Source: Lyngbya sp. PCC 8106 (GTDB lineage Bacteria > Cyanobacteriota > Cyanobacteriia > Cyanobacteriales > Microcoleaceae). From it: a DNA stretch of 64,000 nucleotides. The translations under genes and the position numbers were made by a program. The notes under the pieces were generated by a model. It saw nothing but the letters and a program-made list of their open reading frames with translations, searched no databases and was not told the DNA's origin. Of the stretch, positions 1 to 6,900 are shown one piece after another. The stretch spans positions 81,496 to 145,495 of the forward strand of contig NZ_AAVU01000015.1 of the NCBI RefSeq assembly GCF_000169095.1, in the 5' to 3' direction. How positions within the stretch are numbered: the first letter of the stretch is position 1; every line of letters starts with the position of its first letter.

Positions 1-114
1 CGCCGTCGCAATGATGCCGAAGAACACCTCAAAATCCTAAAACGGTTGCTTCCCCAAGTGAAATTTGCCATTTCATTTGAAGTTTCTTCCGAGCAAAATT
101 CTTCCGTTGATTGA
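1..114 (+). CDS. C-terminal end of an unrecognised protein, cut by the window edge
   Basis: An open frame runs from the first base to a TGA at 112-114. It encodes 37 residues and has no start in the window. The peptide is charged and helix-like at first (NDAEEHLKILKRLLP), which could be the end of a TPR-type or other helical protein. A 37-codon open stretch can arise by chance, so the call is weak. No family is recognised. Confidence 0.3.
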   Translation, partial: RRRNDAEEHLKILKRLLPQVKFAISFEVSSEQNSSVD

Positions 115-230
115 ATAAATTAAGTGCATTCACAAGTTTAATATTAGCAAAAATGCGTTTACGAAGTGATGGTCGGCGATCGCCTTGACCTGTGGCATAA
201 TAAGAACTAGAGTTGATAAAAACCATTTTT

Positions 231-473
231 ATGAACGAAAAATTAGTTAATTCATTGGTAGAAATCATTAGTTCTCTCTCCGAACCCGAACGAAATCTAC
301 TTAATCAAAAACTTCTGGCAAAGCTTCAAGCGTCTGAATTCAATTCGGAAAATTGGCAAGATGAACCCTTTGTCGGGATGTGGAAAGATCGTCAGGATAT
401 CGAAGAGAGTACCGCTTGGGTTCGTTCTATTCGTCATCAACACTGGATAGGAAATGCCAAAAATCCTGATTGA
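231..473 (+). CDS. VapB-like antitoxin
   Basis: This 80-residue protein (from ATG 231) probably neutralises the PIN toxin encoded directly downstream. The reading frame also has a TTG at 213; I prefer the ATG because the region before it has no clear ribosome-binding site and the ATG gives a typical antitoxin length. The N-terminal half is helical (KLVNSLVEIISSL, then ERNLLNQKLLAKL). The C-terminal half, with WKDRQDIEESTAWVRSIR, resembles the toxin-wrapping tail of cyanobacterial VapB-type antitoxins. No DNA-binding fold is obvious by eye. The gene overlaps the toxin by 20 bases, as is usual in a co-translated toxin-antitoxin operon. Its position supports the function more than its sequence does. 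Confidence 0.6.
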   Translation: MNEKLVNSLVEIISSLSEPERNLLNQKLLAKLQASEFNSENWQDEPFVGMWKDRQDIEESTAWVRSIRHQHWIGNAKNPD

Positions 474-840
474 TACTGATATTTTAATAGACGTTGCTCG
501 TTCTGTTAATACTGCAATTGAACGACTAAACTTAGAAACTCAAACGGCAAGCCAAACAATTAGTATTATTACTCAGATGGAACTGATGATCGGGTGTAGA
601 AATAAAACCGAATTACAACATTTAAAACGCTTTCTACAGAGATATGAAGTTATCCCCGTTGATGAAACAATATCAAACAAAGCAAGGAAACTCTTAGAGG
701 AATATTATTTGAGTCATGGTTTATTAATTCCCGATGGGTTCATTGCAGCAACAGCGTTAGTGAGAGAAATACCACTCTTGAGTAAGAATCAACGAGACTA
801 TCGTTTTATCTCACAACTTAACCTACTTCCCTATCCGTAA
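454..840 (+). CDS. vapC: PIN-domain ribonuclease toxin, VapC family
   Basis: This 128-residue protein is the length of a single PIN domain. VapC enzymes are Mg2+-dependent RNases that cut tRNA or rRNA when free of antitoxin. The visible acidic residues fit the PIN active site: an early Asp in ILIDTDILID, a Glu in TQMELMIG, and a late Asp in LLIPDGFIAATAL. The ATG at 454 lies inside the end of the upstream antitoxin frame (20-base overlap), suggesting translational coupling. It is followed by a convergent hicBA pair, so two toxin-antitoxin modules sit side by side. No sign of truncation. Confidence 0.88.
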   Translation: MPKILIDTDILIDVARSVNTAIERLNLETQTASQTISIITQMELMIGCRNKTELQHLKRFLQRYEVIPVDETISNKARKLLEEYYLSHGLLIPDGFIAATALVREIPLLSKNQRDYRFISQLNLLPYP

Positions 841-898
841 TGATAGAATATTGCTGACACCAAACTTGGCGATCGCTAATTATATAGGTTATCAAAAA

Positions 899-1084
899 CT
901 AGGGGGGTAATACTCCCAAGTCTCGACAAATTTTCCGCACAAGAACATCCACAACTTCCCGGTGTCTGGGAATTGTTGAAGTTTGGCGGTTAGCAGGATT
1001 ATAGTAAACCGTATGTTTTCCCCCTTCACGAAGTAAGAGACATCCCTGTTTTACTAAGTGTTTAATTAAGTCTCGCCGCTTCAT
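899..1084 (-). CDS. hicA: HicA-type mRNA interferase toxin
   Basis: This 61-residue protein has the dsRBD-like HicA fold. The N-terminus (MKRRDLIKHLVKQGC) and the GGKHTVYYNP motif with the catalytic-type histidine match the family, as does the C-terminal helix. HicA toxins cleave mRNA when not bound by HicB. The start codon overlaps the stop of the upstream gene by one base (TAATG, 1082-1086 read on the minus strand), so the pair is a translationally coupled operon with antitoxin first. That order is the reverse of the classical hicA-hicB order but is common in cyanobacteria. Confidence 0.87.
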   Translation of the reverse strand: MKRRDLIKHLVKQGCLLLREGGKHTVYYNPANRQTSTIPRHREVVDVLVRKICRDLGVLPP

Positions 1085-1305
1085 TATATTGTCACTTCCA
1101 GAGACTCACGAATTACGTCTTTCCCGATAATCTCCCGTTCCGCCATTTCTCGATTTGTGTGTAGAATCAATTCAATAGCTTCTTTTAAACTCTCTCTAGC
1201 TTCATCTAACGTCTTCTCCTGAACATTTGCACCGGGTAACTCGGCGACATAGCCAATATACCAATTATCAACTTTCTCAAAGATTGCAGTAAAAGTATTC
1301 ATCAT
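1084..1305 (-). CDS. hicB: HicB-type antitoxin, short form
   Basis: This 73-residue protein has the partial RNase H-like HicB domain: FTAIFEKVDNWYIGYVAELPG followed by a helix with LDEARESLKEAIELIL. It binds and blocks HicA. Unlike longer HicB proteins it has no helix-turn-helix or ribbon-helix-helix tail, so autoregulation, if any, would need another factor. Two consecutive Met codons are possible starts. The stop overlaps the hicA start by one base. Upstream (1306-1455) there is only non-coding sequence with a HIP1 site at 1363-1370. Confidence 0.82.
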   Translation of the reverse strand: MMNTFTAIFEKVDNWYIGYVAELPGANVQEKTLDEARESLKEAIELILHTNREMAEREIIGKDVIRESLEVTI

Positions 1306-1455
1306 ATCTTCAAAACTGAAACTTAATATATTCTCATTCTATCACTGGGAGAAGCGGAAAAAGGCGATCGCGATCTTATACTCTAATATTCATCCATTCC
1401 AAAGCATTATCTTGAGCGAAGACGCAATCTTAATGTAACAACATTGTCCGTTCAA

Positions 1456-2028
1456 TCAATATTGCCAATTATAATTAATTAAACTGGTGAGAATATGATC
1501 TTCCCAGTCTCCATTAATCATAATATAATCTTGACAAAATCCTTCGACTCGAAAACCCAACCGTTTTAACAGCTTTCCACTGCGTTGGTTGTGGGGAATA
1601 TAAGCCGCAGTGATTCGCCGCAAATTCAACTCGTTAAACACATAATCAATCGCGACATTTAATGCTTCACTCATGTAGCCTTTTCCTTGTTGAGAAGCGG
1701 CTAAACTGTATCCCAATGTACAAGAATGAGACATTCCTCGAATAAAATTCGCAAAATTAACCGCTCCGATTATTTCACTAAGGTTTTCTCGATGAAATAA
1801 AAACAGTTTACAGGAGCGATCGCCTTGAAATTCCATCAACCGCTGACTGACTTCACAAAACCAATAGGGTTGAGTATAAAATTCTGGGGTTCTGAGGGGT
1901 TCAAAAGGGGTTAAATGTTGTTTATTTTTCGTATAATATCCCAGAATTTCAGGAACATCATCCGCCGTCGGTAAACGAAGCATCAGTCGTTGGGTTTGAA
2001 GCTGAGGAGGAGTGCGTTTTATCATCAA
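1456..2028 (-). CDS. GNAT-family N-acetyltransferase, RimJ/RimL type
   Basis: A complete 190-residue GCN5-related acetyltransferase, probably transferring acetyl from acetyl-CoA to a protein N-terminus or small amine. The family signature is visible: TQRLMLRLPTADD at the start, the acetyl-CoA-binding loop AASQQGKGYMSEAL near residues 110-125 (Q/R-x-x-G-x-G/A), and the C-terminal NQRSGKLLKRLGFRVEG typical of RimJ/RimL. Substrate cannot be told from sequence. It lies 37 bases downstream of another GNAT gene on the same strand and may be co-transcribed with it. Confidence 0.86.
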   Translation of the reverse strand: MMIKRTPPQLQTQRLMLRLPTADDVPEILGYYTKNKQHLTPFEPLRTPEFYTQPYWFCEVSQRLMEFQGDRSCKLFLFHRENLSEIIGAVNFANFIRGMSHSCTLGYSLAASQQGKGYMSEALNVAIDYVFNELNLRRITAAYIPHNQRSGKLLKRLGFRVEGFCQDYIMINGDWEDHILTSLINYNWQY

Positions 2029-2065
2029 CTTTTCTTGAATGAAATCACTAGCTTATTTCTAGCAA

Positions 2066-2503
2066 TCACAGAGAATGATAAGATGATGTTGGTTTAACCC
2101 GCTTCATTAACTTCAAGTCACCGACGTCGCTGGTAAACCCTAACTTTTCATAGAAAGGAATCGTGTCGGGTAAACAAACCAAAAGAAAGGCTTCTATCGA
2201 TTGTAACTGAGGATGATCTAAGAAAGACTGAATGAGAGTCTGTCCCAATCCTTGCTTTTGATAAGTCGAATCAACAATCACATCCCAAATCACAGCCCGA
2301 TATACATAATCTGTTAAGACTCGCGCAAACCCAATTAACTTTTGATTATCTGGGTGATTAATTCCTATAATCAGATCAGAATGCTGCAACATCTTGTTAA
2401 CATCTTCTATTGTTCGTCCTTGACCCCACCAAGTTGACTGATAGAGTCGAACTAAATCCTGAACTTGGGATTGATTAAGTTGACTGATGAATTCTATATT
2501 CAT
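2066..2503 (-). CDS. GNAT-family N-acetyltransferase
   Basis: This 145-residue protein is a compact single-domain GNAT. The central strand IWDVIVDSTYQKQGLGQTLI holds the Q-x-x-G-x-G acetyl-CoA pyrophosphate loop, and IPFYEKLGF is the usual C-terminal motif. The substrate is not evident. The start ATG (2501-2503) is followed by an N-terminus typical of the family (IEFISQLNQSQVQDLVRLY). It is the upstream member of a two-gene minus-strand unit with the RimJ/RimL-like gene. Confidence 0.82.
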   Translation of the reverse strand: MNIEFISQLNQSQVQDLVRLYQSTWWGQGRTIEDVNKMLQHSDLIIGINHPDNQKLIGFARVLTDYVYRAVIWDVIVDSTYQKQGLGQTLIQSFLDHPQLQSIEAFLLVCLPDTIPFYEKLGFTSDVGDLKLMKRVKPTSSYHSL

Positions 2504-2581
2504 AGATTAATGGAGTCTCTCAGAATCGATTGTCTCCTCAACAGGGGAAAGCGTCAACTCCCGAAACTATCGAAATCATAA

Positions 2582-2809
2582 CCTAGAACGCTACAACAGC
2601 CTAGTGGCAGGGGTAATGCTATCGTTGCGATCGCCCGTGCTTTGGCCCTGCGCCCGAAACTGCTGCTTCTCGATGAACCCTTCGGAGCGTTAGATGCGCT
2701 AACTCGCGGTAACTTGCAAGAACAACTGATGAAAATTTGTGAGGAACACTGCATTACCGCTTTGATGGCAGAAATTCACCTCGATTCACCACAGCGCATA
2801 GCTGCTTAA
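2582..2809 (+). pseudogene. Remnant of a nitrate ABC transporter ATPase (nrtC-like)
   Basis: Reading 2582-2809 gives 75 in-frame codons that include a complete Walker B region: IARALALRPKLLLLDEPFGA followed by LDALTRGNLQEQLMKICEEH, which matches the NrtC/NrtD ATPase family. The ABC signature just upstream is eroded (SGRGNAI where SGGMKQR is expected), there is no Walker A, and after ITALM the sequence runs into an unrelated tail and a TAA. An in-frame TAA at 2579-2581 closes the other side. The fragment lies 104 bases before intact nrtD, which in cyanobacteria normally follows nrtC. I read it as a decayed nrtC end left after deletion of the rest of the operon. Confidence 0.75.
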
Positions 2810-2913
2810 TAAAGATTTGTTTTTAACGGTTTTATTACTGCCCGTTGAAAATAGAATGATTGTGAGAGTTTATCCGGTTTGCGTCAGACTGTAAAACGAT
2901 CAGGTATTCACCC

Positions 2914-3783
2914 ATGAACACACGAGTTAGGAATAGTCAAAAGTCAATGGTTTCACCAATTCAAACCCCTGTCAAACCTCAAACCAATCATCAAGCTTTT
3001 TTGAACTTTGAAAATGTCTCCAAAATTTATTCCACACCCCAAGGCCCTTACACTGTTCTAGAAAATGTTAATCTCACGGTTGAACAAGGTGAATTTATTT
3101 GTGTAATTGGTCATTCTGGTTGTGGAAAATCAACGCTTCTAAGTATGGTTTCCGGGTTTAATCAACCCACTGATGGCAACGTTTTATTGCAGGGAAAAGC
3201 GATCCAACAACCCGGCCCGGATCGGATGGTTGTCTTTCAAAATTATGCGCTATTGCCCTGGCGAAGTGTTTTTGATAATGTTTATTTGGCTGTTAATGCC
3301 GTTTATCCCAATAAGCCCCAAGCTGAAAAACGGGCGATTGTTCGAGATCATTTAGCTTTAGTTGGACTCGCAGAAGCCGCAGATAAAAAACCCACTCAAA
3401 TCTCGGGGGGAATGAAACAACGGGCAGCGATCGCACGGGCTTTGGCTATTCGTCCAGAGGTGTTGATTTTAGATGAACCCTTTGGGGCGTTAGATGCGAT
3501 TACGAAAGAAGAATTGCAGGAAAAATTGCTAAAAATCTGGAATGATCATCGCTGTACGGTGTTGATGATTACTCACGATATTGATGAAGCGTTATTCCTC
3601 GCCAATCGATTAGTGATGATGACAAATGGGCCTCATGCAACCATCGGTGAAGTGTTAGAAATTCCCTTTGAACGACCTCGCGATCGCACACAAATTATGG
3701 AAGATCCAGAGTATTATAATCTTCGTAACTATGCGCTCGATTTCCTCTATAATCGTTTTGCTCACGATCACGATGCGGCTTAA
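2914..3783 (+). CDS. nrtD: Nitrate/nitrite ABC transporter ATP-binding protein NrtD
   Basis: A complete 289-residue ABC ATPase. Walker A is GHSGCGKSTL, the signature is SGGMKQRAAIARAL, and Walker B is VLILDEPFGALDA. The C-terminal RPRDRTQIMEDPEYYNLRNY and YALDFLYNRF are distinctive of NrtD rather than generic NitT/TauT ATPases. NrtD energises nitrate and nitrite uptake at the inner membrane with NrtA (binding protein), NrtB (permease) and NrtC. None of these partners is present nearby except an nrtC remnant upstream, so NrtD is an orphan here. I see no GTA-N8-TAC NtcA box in the 104-base gap before it. It could serve another transporter or be heading for loss. Confidence 0.9.
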   Translation: MNTRVRNSQKSMVSPIQTPVKPQTNHQAFLNFENVSKIYSTPQGPYTVLENVNLTVEQGEFICVIGHSGCGKSTLLSMVSGFNQPTDGNVLLQGKAIQQPGPDRMVVFQNYALLPWRSVFDNVYLAVNAVYPNKPQAEKRAIVRDHLALVGLAEAADKKPTQISGGMKQRAAIARALAIRPEVLILDEPFGALDAITKEELQEKLLKIWNDHRCTVLMITHDIDEALFLANRLVMMTNGPHATIGEVLEIPFERPRDRTQIMEDPEYYNLRNYALDFLYNRFAHDHDAA

Positions 3784-3825
3784 ATCCAGTTCAAGTTTTT
3801 TGTATCGTCAGCCGAAGATCAGTTA

Positions 3826-3867
3826 CAGGTAGGAGAGAAGTTGACCTTTTCTACCTGGATTTTTATT
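3826..3867 (+). terminator. Probable terminator after nrtD
   Basis: CAGGTAG (3826-3832) pairs with CTACCTG (3851-3857), with partial pairing inside, and is followed by GATTTTTATT. It lies 43 bases past the nrtD stop and before the next gene. Confidence 0.5.
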
Positions 3868-3944
3868 GATAAAAATAAGATGGAGACTGTTCTCTCCAGG
3901 GTTCATTAAAATATAATGATGTTAACTCTTGTGAGTAACACTTT

Positions 3945-6900
3945 ATGAAACCCGTTATTGGCTACCAGTTCCACGAGCAAATCTATGTCAGCTCTCGTAC
4001 ATTAGTTTATCGCGCCCTCCGAGAATCGGATCAAAAACCTGTTGTTGTCAAGCTGTGTCGCCATCTCTATCCCAGTTTTAGTGAACTGGCTCAATATCGC
4101 AACGCCTACGCCTTAGTCGCCAACTTAGATTTACCCGGAGTGGTCAGAATGCTCGCTCTTGAACCCGTTGAGCAACGTCTGATGTTGGTGATGGAAGACT
4201 TGGGTGGAGTTTCCTTGAGCCAACACCTAAATCAACGAGACACTCCTTGGGGAAATGATACAAATAGTTTAACAGAATTTCTCCAAATTGCGCTACAAAT
4301 TGCCGAAACTTTAGAACAGTTACACCACCATAAAATTATTCACAAAGATATTAAACCTCATAATATTATTATTCATCCTCAAACTCAAAATATTAAACTA
4401 ATAGACTTTAGTTGTGCGTCTCAACTTCCCAAGGAAACGCCCGAAATTTGCAGTCCGAGTCGGTTGGAAGGAACACTGGCTTATCTATCGCCCGAACAAA
4501 CCGGACGGATGAATAGAGGGATTGATTATCGCAGTGATTTTTACTCCCTGGGGGTGACGTTTTATCAATTGTTAACAGGTCAACTTCCCTTTGATTCTGA
4601 TGACCCTATGGAGATGATTCACAGTCATATTGCTCGTCAACCTAAACCGATCATTGAACTCAATTCTAATATTCCGGAAGTGATCAACGATCTTGTACTG
4701 AAGTTGATGTCAAAAATGCCAGAATCTCGATATCAAAGTGCATTAGGAATTAAAAAAGATGTAAAAAAATGTTTATATTTATTGCAAAAAACAGGTAAGT
4801 TTAAAAGATTTGATTTAGCTAGAAATGAAATCAAAAATCACTTCTTGATCTCCGATAAGCTTTATGGTAGAAAGGAAGAAGTTAAAATATTATTAGCCAC
4901 GTTTGAGAGAGTTTCTGGCTTATTTAATCTTGAACAGAACAGTTGTCAGTCAAAACTAGAGTTAATGCTCATTGTTGGATTATCAGGGATTGGTAAATCT
5001 GCACTGGTTAACGAAATACATAAACCGATTGTTGAAAAAAAAGGATATTTTATCTCCGGTAAATTTGATCAATATCAACGAGATATTCCTTTCTCTGCTT
5101 GGATTAATGCGTTACGGGATTTGATTAAGCAGATTTTGAGCGAACCTGAAAATAAAGTTAAAGTTATGACTGCAAAATTACAGAAAGTTTTAGGAGAAGA
5201 AGGACAGGTTTTAGTTGATGTTATTCCAGAGTTAGAACTGTTAATTGGTGAACAATCGCCTGTGACTGAACTTTCTTTTTCTGCGGCTCAAAACCGTTTT
5301 AATTTATTATTTCAAAAATTCATTCGGGTATTTGCTCAACCTGAACATCCTTTAGTCATCTTTTTAGATGATTTACAATGGTCAGATTTGGGTTCATTAC
5401 AATTAATACAGTTGCTAACAGAAGTGAGTGCATCCTGTCATTTATTATTGATTGGTTCCTATCGAGATAATGAAGTGAGTTCTTCCCATCCTTTAATTCA
5501 TACCATTGATAATATTAAAAAATTGGGAGTTCCGGTTAATAAAATTACATTACAGCCTTTATCTCAATCTGCATTAAATCAGTTAGTTGCTGATACCTTA
5601 AACTGTTCTCTAGAGATAGCATTACCTTTGACTCAACAGGTTGAATATAAAACGCAAGGAAATCCCTTTTTTACTGCTCAGTTTCTCAAATCTCTCCAAG
5701 CCGAAGGATTAATTTTTTACGATTTAAAACACAATCAATGGCAATATAAACTTAACCCCATAAAAGTTTTAGCTCAAAATCAAGATATTATCGAGTTAAT
5801 CGCGAGTCAACTCAAAAAGTTACCCCCAGAAACTCAGGAAATTTTGCAATTTGCGGCTTGTATTGGTCATCAGTTTGACTTAGCAACCTTGTCACTAATT
5901 TTGGGAAAAACTTGGTCAAAAACAGCTTCAGCTTTTTGGCGTTCATTACAAGAAGGATTTATTTTACCCGAGGATGAAAGTTACAAATTTTATCAACAAA
6001 GCTGTGACGACAGACTCCCTTTAACGATTCAAGAACTCAATAATCCGAATTATCATTTCTTACATGATCGAGTTCAACAGGCGGCTTATTCTTTGATTTC
6101 TGAAGACAAAAAAGCCTCAACTCACTTGACAATTGGTAGGATTTTGTTACAGAATCTTTCCTTAAAAAAACAAGAAGACAAAATTTTTGATATTGTTAAT
6201 CACCTGAATTATGCTTTTGAACTTATAACTCAGCCTGAACAACGAGAAGAATTAGCACGTCTCAATCTACAAGCTGGAAAAAAAGCAAAAGCATCAATAG
6301 CCTATCAAACATCAAGTTATTATTTTGATTTAGGGATTAATTTATTAGACTCTCTCTGTTGGCAAAGTCAGTATAATCTTGCTCTTTCATTATACGAAGA
6401 AGCAGCAGAATCAAACTATTTAAGTGGTGACTTTAAATCAATGAGTTTATTGATCGATACTGTTCTAGAAAACAGCCATGAAATTTTAGATAAAATCAAA
6501 GTTTATGAAATAAAAATTCAGGCTTACATTGCTCAAGGCAAAACTAGAAGTGCTTTAAAAACTGCTTTATCGGTCTTGGAAATGATGGGAATTAGTTTAC
6601 CAGAAAACCCGAGTCAATCCGAGATTAAAAACTACATAAAAAGAACCCAAACAGCTTTAGCTGGTCGAGAAATATCAGAGTTGTATAACTTACCTTTCCT
6701 TGAAGATGAATTAAAATTGGCACAAATTAAAATCTTATCAACCTTGTTTTCAATTGCTTTTGTGAGTCAACCGAATTTACTACCTATAGTCGTTTGTGAG
6801 CCAGTTCGTTTATACTTAGAAGCAGGTATTTATGAAAATTCAAGCTTTTCTTTTGCCACTTATGGCTTGATTTTATGTAGCTTAGAACAAAATATAGAAG

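Noticed and set aside
29..268. Open frame of 79 codons on the minus strand at the left edge
   Set aside because: It overlaps the partial gene and the antitoxin start, has no recognised motif and no ribosome-binding site, so it is treated as a chance frame.
2554..2754. Minus-strand frame across the nrtC remnant
   Set aside because: Low-complexity Ser-rich translation antisense to recognisable ABC-ATPase sequence.
2810..2913. NtcA binding site ahead of nrtD
   Set aside because: No GTA-N8-TAC match could be found in the gap.
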